The notes beneath the pieces were generated by a model that saw only the letters and a program-made list of their open reading frames with translations, was not told the origin of the DNA and ran no database searches. From contig NC_089557.1 of NCBI RefSeq assembly GCF_040115645.1, forward strand, positions 2,046,001 to 2,110,000: a stretch of DNA of 64,000 nt, written 5' to 3'. Below, piece after piece: positions 1 to 12,072 of this stretch. Position 1 is the first letter of the stretch. Every line of letters begins with the position of its first letter. Source of the DNA: Euwallacea fornicatus (taxonomy: Eukaryota > Arthropoda > Insecta > Coleoptera > Curculionidae). The translations under genes and the position numbers were made by a program.

Positions 1-2566
1 AAAAGCACCCGATGGGGCGTTTACAAAAGGAGCTTTCCTGCTGATGATTCGTCTGCTGAGAGTATTTTGGGGTTGTGTCTGCATTGGTGCCCTAGCCTGC
101 TTTTTAAAGATAATAAATTTAAGTTTCTCTGTCGAGGAACTTCGTTCCCATGAAGAAGTTTCGTAAAAAAATAGTTATCGTGAATTTCCATTGGATATAC
201 TGGACACGTCAGTGCGACATAAATATTGAAAATGCGCCTCGTGTGTTTAAGGGTTGATACATTTAGGGCGGATTTAATGCGACGTTTCTGACTATCTAGC
301 GTCTAACTTCTCGGATATCTAATATGATGAATGTTCTGCAACGAAAGAGAAAAGAGATCGCAACTAAATACGTGTGTATGTGCATATTCGAGCAATGCAG
401 AACCAACTTCCATGAAAAGAAAAACTAAAATCATTGAGCACTGAATTATGCGTCTTTGCTGGATCTCTCTCGAGTCTTACTTTATTGGCATGTCAACCAA
501 ATTATAATTTTAGTAGTCGTATTCGTATCTTAACTAATGGGGACGGAATGGAAAGTTACTACAAGTGAATCCAAAGCAGCCTTCCCGCCTGGCGTCTGGC
601 AAAACACCCTCGAAGACCCTTTTAAGCCAATACGTTACCCTAAAGAGGAGAAGGGGTCGTTTCGGGCGAATCCAATGTTGCAAAGAACCTTTCTATGTGT
701 CGAGATCCCCTGGAATGCTCCATTTCCATGATTTTCCATAAATACAGAGAGGAACGGCGTTTACACGCCGGGATACTAGTATTGAATTAGTGCGACATAC
801 GTGTTAAAACGTGAAATCGCCGAATACGAGTATTCTCGTTCCCAATTTAACCATGTAAATGGAAAGGAACGACCGTCGTAAAGTTTATATCTGTTGCCAA
901 ACCGAGAGTAATTCCAAAGAATTAAGAAACAGGGACGTTTCGTAGTTCAATTGGAGTTTCGTAGTATCGCGAACATTAGCCAATAAATTCATTAGTGCTT
1001 ATGTTTGGTAATTTTCGCGGATTGGAGTGGACTGGATGATGGTAAAAAGATGGGGGAGTTGAATATGAATATTCAGAAGGATAAAATATAAATCTGAATC
1101 ACCATTCCGATGTGGGTCGGCCATATCTCGTGCATTCAAATTAAAATTTTCACGTTTCCACACTAAACTAATTAGGCCACCCTAAAGCCGGTGGTCGGTC
1201 CCTTGGGGTAATTAAATCACGGCAACGCTGCCTCTAGGGGTGTGACGCGCATAGATGTCGTGACGTCAGCGGAGTACGTAAGTGCGCGCGTTTGGCAACG
1301 CGCCAACCGGGTCGAGGGCCTTTCCGAGGAGCCGGTTTTCGGGAATCTAGATGATGGAAGTGCATATGCTTAAATCCCTATATTTTTCCCCTGTAATATG
1401 CCAATTGTTGTAATTGTTCGGGTTTCAGTCATACCTTTACTGACTCCCTCACAACTCGCAGGGAGAATCTATTAGCCGCCTTCCACCAAAAGGAAAGGCC
1501 TATTAAATTTTCATCTCCTCTGGTTACGGTCGCTTCCATTTTCCCCGGTATTCGCAATGATAAACTCAGCCAGAAAACCGCGTTTAACATTCTTGACAAC
1601 TTTGTGCAGATGTCGATTTTCCAGGAGAGGAAATTTCTGCGTCCAAAATGGTCTGTAATTCAGGAAATGTGGGGGTTTGCCAGGGGCTTCCCCGTAGCGT
1701 ATATTTACGAGGCTCGATAAACAATTAAGAGAAATATCTTGGAATCCGAAACACGATGATGAGGTGCAAATTACAAACAGACACGATAATTTAGCGGCAT
1801 TATCAGCAAGGCGAAGGAAACATTTCCATATTTAAGTCGGCGAACGATAAGTTTGATTCAGAATTTGCCCGATACTTCTTTAAGTCCTTGACCTGCTAAG
1901 CATTTATTGCTTACTTTTTGAGGAAAAAATTTGCAGTTCTGTTACTCCAGCTTATACGAGTTCATGGTGTTTCCCAACATTAAGAGTGAAATCAAACACT
2001 GAAGTTGTTTGTGACAATACCACGAACATTACTTTTTTCTTTTCTGGATATAATTTCAATATCATCGTTTTTTTAACACCTTTCATGAATAATTTTAAAA
2101 TCATTCTTAAGTGAAACTCATTAAATGATTTTTAACGGTTCGAAAAATTACACCTTTTGATGCAAAGAGAGTTTGAGTTAGTACTCGCAAATTGGCTTGC
2201 TTGTGGATTAAAATAAGACTGAATGGTACAAAGCACATAAAGGGTTGTCACTACTAAAAAATAAGCTCAAATAGGCATTGAGATATCAGAGACATGTTTC
2301 GTACCACTCAATCCCTTAGATAACGTCAGCAATAGTTAGCCAACGTTAAATGATAAACAGCAAATGGCTTATGCAACGTCCTCCGTTTGCGGTCGACTAC
2401 AAGTTTTTTTTTGTAATCATCAAACTCATCTTTTCATTTTGACACTAGATGCTAATTATTTACTATTAGAAAGAATTTTATAGAAGAAAATGACTAGAAC
2501 TTCGTTAGAAAATAGTTATGAACATTTCAGGTACGACGAAACAAGACACGGTACTCCTGTACTTAC
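1..2566. other. Gene-poor tract
   Basis: No convincing coding exon was found. The only notable site is an isolated CRE palindrome TGACGTCA at 1261-1268, inside a locally GC-richer patch (about 1190-1340). The short open frames have no recognisable domain. Confidence 0.5.
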
Positions 2567-2930
2567 AGCTGGCACTTGTTCTTCCTCTTGGTGCTGCGCA
2601 GGTTGGAGCACCTCGTAGGAGTCATCGGACGAACGTCTGCTTCCGGCGCCGCAGACGGCGCGTCGTAAGGCGCTCCTGAGCAGCGCCCAGCAGAGGCCGC
2701 AACGGCGACGCGCGGCGGGACCGCTACTGAGGCGTCTGCGTCCCGCCGCCGCACCGCCCGTCACCTGCCGGCCGCCCGCGCCATCCCCGCAGCACGCCAC
2801 TGCGCGCGCCTACTGCGATCCCGTCCGGACTGCGCCACTTACGGCACGCCGGACGCCCACCCCCTACTAGGGGCTTACGGCCGCATGGTAAAGCTTGTTT
2901 ACGGCCCGGGAACTGAAACCAAAGTTATTG
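2567..2930 (-). other. GC/CpG-rich candidate first exon
   Basis: This tract is much richer in G+C and CpG than its AT-rich surroundings, as first exons and core promoters often are. On the minus strand it ends at a strong donor (AGCT|GTAAGTA, exon end 2567). Two minus frames are open through it. One ends in a basic Lys/Arg-rich peptide (TKRKNKC core) and the other in an acidic one (SSDDSYEVLQ). The first has more G/C in third positions. I cannot choose the frame or name a product. The same bases read on the plus strand look like an acceptor (CTTACAG), so orientation is not certain. If real, it begins a gene that runs off the left edge. Confidence 0.3.
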
Positions 2931-5900
2931 CCTCGCTTAACCAAACATAACAACGTCAAGTATATGGTGAGTTGTCAACGTAAATAAGTGGCTTTTGTTA
3001 TATGGGCCTCGTAAACCTGTAACGATCAATCTTGGGGCTTACGGTTTATGACTCGCAAATCTGACGGATTAAGCTTGCCCTAAATTTCGGGCCGAATTGA
3101 TGGTTTTATAGACCCGGAGAATGTCGCGACAATGTGATTACTTGAGGGGGAAGTGTAAACAAGTAAATAAGGGAGAACAAGCTAATACATACCTGCGGAA
3201 AACTCCTAGGTTCCAATGCGTTATCTCGTTTCAACACAGCATCACTATTACTACTACTATAGCACAACTAACAGTCACATTTGTTTATACGGCCATTTCA
3301 CATCGCACTTTACATTTAAAACCGGCACGGTGCATTTGGGATCTGAAAGAAAACAGAAAATAAATAAAATGTTGGCGGTGGGCTATCGTAATATGAATGG
3401 GGCCTTCCTGTTCATCTGATATCACGCTAACGGTAACGTTAAATGAGCCGTATGTGTGACGCTCAAATTCAATACGCTTCGTGCTCATATTCAACTCCAT
3501 TCCAACAAGAAAAAAAAAATTAACGGGTAATGGGTTTTGTCTAAAATAAAGTAACGATAAGCGCGCGTTAAGTAAATTATTTGTAGTAATAATTTTGATT
3601 TGGAAGAAAGCATCTTTTACCGAAAACTTCATGTTTTCCAATTAGTGAGAATTACGTAATTATTTTGCAAATAACATGAAAAAAATTGCAGTTGAAAATT
3701 CGGTGAAATAACTCGTAAACCAATATTAGTTGCCTTTTTAATCGAAAATCATTCTCCAGACAATCATTCTGTATAAAACACAAAACATGATTAATTAATA
3801 TTAAACAATCAAAACCGCCAAAAAACCTTACGAATCTCAATTTTCAGGCCAAACCATTAAGTTAGTAATAATAAGTAGCGATAGTCCTCCTTTTGCTAAA
3901 ATAATGATGAAATTAAGCTTTAAAAATTGAAAATCCTGCGGTAAACTGGAAAATTATTAGTCAGTTGTCATTTCATGTTGTTATTACCGCGATGCCCGTG
4001 CAAAAACTCCCATAATGACTAATAAAACGCGATGGTTTGCACTGGTTGACAAGTTATGACATATTTACGCACATGGGCCGTTATTATTAAGTTAAAATAA
4101 TTGAACGGTAGTTATTAAGCTCCCAAAAACTTAACGCACGATCGTTTCGGCACAACAGGTGCGCCAAGTTATCAACACATTTACTCTCTACATTAATAAC
4201 AATAATAAGAACTAGGATATTAATTGAAAGTATTCAAGAGTTAACTAAAATTAGACGGCTAATTTTATTAACAAATCTTCGCTTATTATGCAATGCACTT
4301 GTTTTATTTTCGTCCCGTGAACGCGGATCTGGCCTGCCGGGGGGTCTCAGGTTAATTGTTTTTGTTTGTTGATGAGTTTCAGGTGTAAATATTTAATTAT
4401 CTAATAAAAGCAGTGTAATTGTATTAATTATTGATCAAAAGCATAGGTATTACGTGTATAACTTTAAAGTCGATTCAAGCAGCTCAATTTCCGATGTATA
4501 TCACATGTATTTTCCGAGTTTTATCGGCCTTGTTGGAAAAACGCGGGGTTATCAAAATCGTTGCTATTTATACATTTATTGAGGCTAACCCACGCTTTCT
4601 GGCACCATGATTTGTTAAAAGGTTAATTTTACTAATTTTTTTGTCGTATATCGCCTGGATATCCGACGATCGAGGATGAAATTTATCGCTCAGCATTTGA
4701 ATATTTGTCCGAAATGTGACGCGTTTCCCATCGCTTTGCAATGGAAATTGAGAGTGAACATCATAAACTGGAAATCGTTGTTCGAAAGAGTTAATATTTG
4801 GAAATTGCAGTGTTATTATTGAAGGAGTTTGATTTAACATCGCCATGGCTTCTCGGGCTTACTTAATGTCGTTAGAACGTACACAGCGAGGGAGCACAAA
4901 TATTGAAACGGAAAAGTCTTTCATATAATACATAAAAATGGTCCTTTTTTTATCGGAAAACAACCTGGAAGAGGGCATTATTCCCGGGGATTTTTTTTCT
5001 GGGACACAGATTTCCGAGGGAATATATCAGCGTGTAAAGATCAAAATCTTACCGCCCCGAGAGCCAGATCCTGACTTATACGGCTTTCGAAAAGATATAT
5101 GGACTTTCCTGCTGACGAAGATTATCTATCGGGACGCAAAAGGGTGTTATAACATCCCTCAGGGATTTACGGGATATTTTCTAATAGAGCTTTGGAGGGC
5201 GCAGCCAAGATGAGAGGAAATTGTTTTTCTAGAATTAGGTCCTGAAACCTTCAAACCGGGAGAATGTTATTATTGTTATTAGCACCAATCGAAACAAAGT
5301 TAAACCAGGACAAGGTTTCCCCATGCAAAATTTATTGGCTCCAAAACGAGTGTAGTAGTGGCGCCAAAAAAGTACATCGTTATTATCGGTACGAACGATC
5401 GGCGCCGTTTTGCTGGCACTTCGAAAATTAGTTTAAGAGAATAACACTGGTGCTAGTCAACTGGCGCCAATGGTATAGGTGTAAACCCCGCTTAAGTACC
5501 TTTTTGTTGCGAAAACATTTCGTTTCAAACCCGTTAATGTGTGGTTTTTGCATAATCAATCAATTATTGACGAGTTTAATTTACTAAGTGGACAATTTTA
5601 TGACGAACAAACGATACCGGACTTTATTTTATGGTAATTGCGGAGTGGATTTGCGCCAAAATTTAAGTTACGCACGTTTGAAAATTTCAGATTTACGCGG
5701 CCTCGAACATACAAATTCGGGCCCCCTTTACATTGAGGAGCACTCCAGGGACGACCTACGCTTGTATCAATTCATTAATACGCCGAAAAATTACGTACGC
5801 GTGCCGGGAATAATCCATGTATGTTAACCCGGCGTCAAAGTAAGCTTTTTATAGTCGGAAGTAAAATAAAAGGTTTCGACCCTATTAGGAGCAACAAAGA

Positions 5901-8700
5901 GGAAATGGCCACACTTACGAGTCAGCCTCGGCGTGACGCGGGTCAGGAAATTTTGGCAAATTGGCACCCGCGGGGGTTCAATGCTAAAACGTGTCCATAG
6001 GTAGAGAAATGTGTCAACCAAAGGGAATGTTCTATACCCCTGGATACTGGATTATCTTTGCGGCGAATATGCAACGTAATGTCAAAAATATTGTCTGTGG
6101 TTAGAATGGCTAAAATACACCAGCAAAATAGAAATATAAATCACCAAAAATCACATATGACCGAAAATAAGTGTATCCTACATGTTGGCACAATAAAGTA
6201 GCAGGATTGTTTTATAAATGCTCTATTAGTCATCTCAACATAACGTTCGCTATTTTCCAGGAATTGTCGCCAGTAATTGCCTCCAATGTGTTGTTTAAGT
6301 TGTGGCGATTTATTCAACTTTCCACAATTCCTTTTGTGTATTTTTGTCACTCGCAGTTATTCTTGTTGCCTTCGTGTTGGCGCTTGTACTCGTAACAATA
6401 AACTCAGGCATTTTTCGCGATATTTATACAAGTTATTTATAAATTGGTGTCAACAACAGGTAATCGATCGTATATACTTGATATCTCTTCTCCTGGTTTC
6501 AATGTGTATATCCGTCGACATAATATTTAATACGCGTTCAATCAATTATTATATCATGCCGATAGCGATGCTAGCCAAAGATTACCATTTTCACTCACGT
6601 GTGAGAGGCGCAGAAATGCGAATTAAAATTCAATGGTCACATTTGACCCAAATATCGTGGTTCGCGACTTGGTCTTATCAGCCATTAGCCCATGAACGTG
6701 TAAAGGCATGCCAATGTTCAAAGTACCACTTGCGATGGGTTCTAATTACGGTCACGAGTACCATTTAAACTATCAACGAAATTCCGGCCTCTTTTCGCGG
6801 TACCAATAGCGATTGTACGCACGTCGATTCTGAGCCGCTTGACATTAACGCATAATTGACAAAACGGTTAGCCAGCCTTAAAAACACTGTTGAAAGTTTT
6901 GTTTAAGTACTGCCGGCAGGTGCTGGAGTTGCAACGGCAAAGCACAATCTTCGCGATTGTGCAAGATCGGATTGCAAAGTTATGCAACAATATTTGCATG
7001 GTATCTAAAAAACTGGCATGTCACGATTTCGAAACAATACTAAACTGTCTTTACAAAAAAAAATAAAAAAAAAAATAAAAAAATACCCATTTACGGTTTG
7101 CGAGTGTGTGTTACCTCACCGTGTTTGCTGTGAATTAACATCAAGATAGATTGTTTATTCCAATATTTATGTGGAAAAAAAACAGATAAAAATTTTAGTG
7201 TTTCGTGTGTGACCAAGATTTCCAATTGCCGTTTGTTGGCCTTTTGATTAGGCGGAATGGAGAAGTGATGTTACGGAAAAAACTTGCAGGAACCCTCTGC
7301 CCGCTGCGAAACGACTTAGCGTTCGAACATCCAGCGGGAATAAATTTATGCAGGCGATACGCGTCTCGGAAACGTCCTGAGGTGCGCTCAAAGAGCGTAA
7401 TACTCTGCGCTCCATAACCGTGATGATTTTACGTGAATTATCGGTTCCAACACCCTGGAGCCAAACAGATGACAATCAGTGAAAATAAACGATAAATTCC
7501 GTAAAAACAAACAAACGGACCCAAAATAGCAGGTTGGCTCAAATTTGCCGACTAAAATGGGAAAAAGTCGTGGCGGCTGCACTCCGTGCACTGGTGATTT
7601 TGACCGTACACAAGCCACCCCCATATCGGGCCAACCGACCAACAGGTTAATTAAATATGTATTAACCCCAAAAACTAACCTAGACAATAGTAAAATTAGA
7701 GATCCATGGCCAGCGAGTTTACGATGTTATCCCAACTTAATAACTTAAACACCTTGCACGCGAGCACGCACGTACCGCGTCTCGGCGGGCTGCGATGAAG
7801 GCGGTGTCGTCGGCAAACCAAAGGAACGTGCCGATGGGTGGAGGTTTCTTTGAGTTAATCGCCGGACGGGCGTTAAAAATCGCGAATCGTATCAAAATTA
7901 GAAGTGAGAGAGATGGCCCGGATCGTGGTGCAGAGGGCACCGATGAAGTTAGACACGTAACTGCCTCCTGCTCGAGCAGATCAGCCCGGGCGGCTAGGCC
8001 TGCTGACGGCGTTGCCGCTGTTTACCGAATTTCGGGCAAGTTTGTGTAGTATGTGTGGTGTGGCATTTTTTTAATTTGTTAAAAATACGTGGGCGAAGAT
8101 TAAAAAAAAAAATTATATATGTGCAATTCGGGCGTTATTTGCGTGCGCTTTTAATCCGAATTAATCGTGATGAGTTGTCCTCCTTCGTTTCGCTCGTCAC
8201 ACATACGAAACGTGCGGGAATAGCATGTTCAGATACAACTTTGATAATTCAGCTCTCTGTCGCACCGACTCAAGTTTGCGGAACGGGAAGCGAAACGGGA
8301 AGTTTTTCATTGGACTTTCGCGATAATAAACCTTACATTGTTTATGTTAATAATTACTAAAGATCGGATTGAAAGTTTTTAACGGTTCAACTTTTGTTAT
8401 TCACTAGATTTTATATTATAAAATTACCATAAACTAGCCTAAATCAGGCATATGTAAGTTAAATCCGAAACAAAGGTGACGTTTCAGCGCACTTTCCAAC
8501 GAGTGGTGCGCTCTACTGTTTCCGTCGGTTAAAAATAATAATACAAATAAAATATTGAAATAATTATCTGACTGGGAATCCAAACCCCTATCTTCACATC
8601 GTAAGGGCACTGAAGCTATTACGCTAACGCTTCCGTTTCATATAGTAGATTCACGCGCGATTACTTTTGTAATAGCTGGCTAACCGATAATTTTGACGTG
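2931..8700. other. Gene-poor tract
   Basis: AT-rich sequence with A-rich runs near 7.06 kb and a moderately GC-rich patch at about 7.76-8.05 kb. Several ORFs of 60-160 codons occur, but none has a recognisable domain or splice context. I see no supportable gene. Confidence 0.4.
3651..3660. promoter_or_regulatory. Perfect palindromic PAR bZIP site
   Basis: ATTACGTAAT matches RTTAYGTAAY, the site bound by PAR bZIP proteins (DBP/TEF/HLF, Pdp1) and E4BP4/Vrille. About two or three such matches are expected by chance in 64 kb of this composition, so function is not implied. Confidence 0.25.
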
Positions 8701-8859
8701 TAACGCCGACTAGACGATGACTTTAATTGCGTAACGCCGACTAGACGATGACTTTAATTGCGTAACGCCGACTAGACGATGACTTTAATTGCGTAACGCC
8801 GACTAGACGATGACTTTAATTGCGTAACGCCGACTAGACGATGACTTTAATTGCGTAAC
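8701..8859. repeat. 31-bp tandem repeat with embedded C/EBP sites
   Basis: Five consecutive identical 31-bp units start at 8701, 8732, 8763, 8794 and 8825, followed by a diverged sixth beginning at 8856. Each unit end plus the next unit start forms ATTGCGTAAC, an exact match to the C/EBP consensus RTTGCGYAAY (8726-8735, 8757-8766, 8788-8797, 8819-8828, 8850-8859). Each unit also carries a TAATTG homeodomain-type core. The repeat is seen directly; any regulatory role is inference. Confidence 0.95.
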
Positions 8860-11800
8860 GCAGACCGAGCACTAATTTCAACGTTTTGCTAAATGTTCTG
8901 CCTCCCCTGACCCGCAATAGTGCGTTCATCGGACTTCAATAAAATTTGATGTTTGCTTTAAGAGATTTCACGTTACGGAATTTTCTGCTCTTTAACTAGT
9001 CAGCACCTAGTACGTTACGATTTTAACGCACTGACGAAGGGTGTTGCTCATTTCCTGCCTCTCATCCAATTCGTGCAACTATGGATGTTTTTGTAGGTAG
9101 TCGTGGGAAAATATTTTACGCATCACGAACGGTGAGGGCAAATTGAGAGCAGTCAGACAAATTGGATGCCTCGCTGCGCCCAGCCTCGTTTATTACCGAT
9201 CAGTACAACTTCCTTCCTCACTACTTGCTCTTGATGCTTAACATGGGTGATCGTTAATAAACAAAACCTCGCAGCTGCCGGTGAACCGTAAACGTAGGAC
9301 GTTAATTAATCCATTTGCTCCTTACCATCGAACATCTGACTGACCGCAGGGTAATAGATGAACTTATCCAAGACATGCCTCAGATATTTCCACACCTACA
9401 TGTGTGTGTTTTTTTTTAAAGATCGCCAATTACTGTTTCCTAAATGTACGCATTTTAATAATATTGTAGAGCAATAATGAAAATGAAATTCGTAAGAAAA
9501 CTAGAAACTGTGTCATAGGAATATTTTCTTTTATTTTACTTGGGAGTAACGGCTCATGCCCAAGTCGGAATTGTTGAAGTGGTGGCATTGTACACTATTC
9601 CCAGTTGAGAGTAACTGAGAATATCTTTCTCCCTTTATTAAGGGCTCCGACGAAATCTTATCAACGTTTCGGTAACCCGGTTACTGGCTATTGCTCAAAC
9701 GCTCAATTCAATAAATCCCTGTTTTTCTCATACGTGTCTTTTCTACTTTTCCCTGTTTTCTCGAGTTTGAGATTTATTTTTTTTTTGGACTTAAACATAC
9801 TTTTTCGTCTTATTTGGCAACGTCGCAGAGGTCTTGGTGATAAAGGAAAAGCCGCTTACATATTATGTACAAACGCAGACCAGACGTTGCAGCTCGCCTG
9901 CTGCACTATATAGGGCATGTCCTGTAGTCCTGTAGTTGCAATTTAGTTACTTAACTGTTTCTGGGCTGTTTCACTTATTTATTTACTTACTTATTCATGG
10001 GTCGGGCCAAAGTTGTATCGCTATAGAAGCGGGATTTTTTTTTACTCGTTACACCAACCAATGCTGATGAAAGTTAAGTTCGTGTTTGATCAGATTTTTT
10101 GGCCGTTAGGTCAGCGTCACTGTAACAATTGTACTGTAAACAACGCATTATGTGACAAACAAGAAGTATCTCGATAACCGCCTCTATTCACATTGAGGCC
10201 ATTGTAGCAACTTGAAACTGTTCAAACAACGTACTTAACATTACTCTACACTAATATGACATTCCAGAGTCTACGATTCGCCCTTATAAAACGGGCTGCC
10301 CGTCATGGTGATAAAAGAGCTGTCTGCGAGATGCGACATGAATAGTCTCTACGTAGATATGGTATTTCTATATCCTATACTCTACGTATCGAAAATGTAA
10401 TGGTAGAGCGACGTCTATCCATGGATATTACACAATATGTTACTCTCCGGAACAATACTGCACCGTGGAGCAGGACGTAATCGGGCAACTTTCCATGTAA
10501 CTCAAGCCGCTTATCGACAAACCAATATTTAACGTTCTGACGCTAATGGAACGTAGCGCTTTAAACAAGAAATAAAAAAAAGTGCTACTTTATATGTCAC
10601 ACGAAGAGCTGGCTAAGCTGGAAAGCAAATTTTCGAGTAAATCTTGGCCGGAGCCAACTTTTGCCCGCTTTTTAGCGACCATAAAGTTTATTAACGCAAG
10701 GATCAAAGTTCCGAAGTTACTTTAATCCAATTACCGACGACTTTAACTTCGCAAATCCGAATCGATTTTTATCTTTGAAATTACACGAACCGGCTTATGT
10801 ATTAGTAAAGAGAAACCTTATTTCCGAATTGGAAGTCGTAGAACTTTCCTACGAATATAAGCGTCTAATCAAGTTGAGATAATTGAGAATGCGTAGGATT
10901 CACAGCTGAGCTCGATTGATGGGTATCAAATCCAAATTCGAGAAAACTAAAAAACTTCCGGTCTCTTCCTAGAGCGTTAAAGGGCACTTGAGTCTTCTCG
11001 AAATTCGAACAATCTCAATAATGACACGTCACTTTTGGTACTCTTCAAACGCTTCAAGCATCCGTTCAGGTCACTCTCTGGATTCCTTTATAATTCCCAA
11101 CAGGATTTCTCACATTTGGTCTCGTTCCGCATAGTCACAGTGACAGCTTCTAGGATTTGACTATGTGGTAGTAAATTATCAGGCGAGTCTGATTATTAGA
11201 ATTGATTATTGACGTAATGGCATTACCGCCCCCTCAGGGGGATTGCTCGCACAGATTGAACATTTCAATGCCCATTACATGACAAATATAATTACTCTAG
11301 CGGGGCAAATTTGCTTACGTTGACTTCGAATTATCAGCCCGTGACGTTACAATCGGAAAAACGTCGAACTCTCGTATGGACATGGAAAAAGTAGAGAATC
11401 AACCCGATGATCGAGCTTTCAGTGTCGACTCTCCATCTCCATTCGACTCGTTAATGACATTTCAACATTCTTTTTCAACTTCCAACGGTTTTAATGTGGT
11501 CCATACACAATTCGACCCTCCTGGCTGTTGCGATCGTTTCAGAAATAAAATTCGTGATATTTATCCTGTGCAAACATCTAAAATTTCATTTAACCGAAAT
11601 ATTCGAAAATTAATCGGTTTGATTGCCAAATCGTACACACCACGTAAATTTGAAAATTGAATATTCAAGCGATGTACCTACTCTCGATCGTGAACGGAAT
11701 GGAATCCGTTATTTGTTTGTTTAACGTTATGCGCGGATCGTGTAATTAATGTAAAATGCAAAATATTTATCACACCCCGTAGTTTTCGATTGTTGTTCAA

Positions 11801-12040
11801 TGTACCGCGCCGTTATAAGTTTAAGAAATATCGACGGCCGAAGCTGGGAAAGTGTCAAAATACGTCCTTCCCCCCTCCCCCGTTCTTCCAGAAAATTTCA
11901 AAAATGTGGGAGAGCAGTTCTATATCGTGTATGACTGATGGAGTTCTAACGTGAGTTTGAATACGACACGTGAGGATCAGGAGCCCAGGGTTCTCCAAAA
12001 ACTCCTGACACGAAATCTGCAAACGTGTACATCGCAATTC
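8860..12040. other. Gene-poor tract
   Basis: No gene supported. A 94-codon plus-strand ORF beginning at 11376 starts with ATG but has no recognisable domain and a poor start context, so I do not call it. Confidence 0.4.

Positions 12041-12068
<28 letters not shown>
12041..12068. repeat. (CA)14 microsatellite
   Basis: An uninterrupted CA dinucleotide run of 28 bases. Confidence 0.97.

Positions 12069-12072
<4 letters not shown>

Noticed and set aside
3285..3641. 118-codon minus ORF with a protein-like middle
   Set aside because: The first codon is not ATG and no donor allows it to be an exon. No family is recognised.
4938..5213. 91-codon plus ORF with good ATG context
   Set aside because: No domain, no promoter or intron support. 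Kept out for lack of evidence.
6277..6768. 163-codon plus-strand ORF
   Set aside because: It does not start at ATG, is rich in Cys/Ile/Leu from AT-rich sequence, and has no domain or splice context.
6942..6962. Perfect 8-bp stem hairpin (GCACAATC/GATTGTGC)
   Set aside because: A single short palindrome with no associated gene or repeat; expected by chance.
7766..7880. FADDTAF in a minus frame, resembling the reverse-transcriptase catalytic box
   Set aside because: No motif B or other RT block is found beside it in any minus frame, so a chance match is likely.
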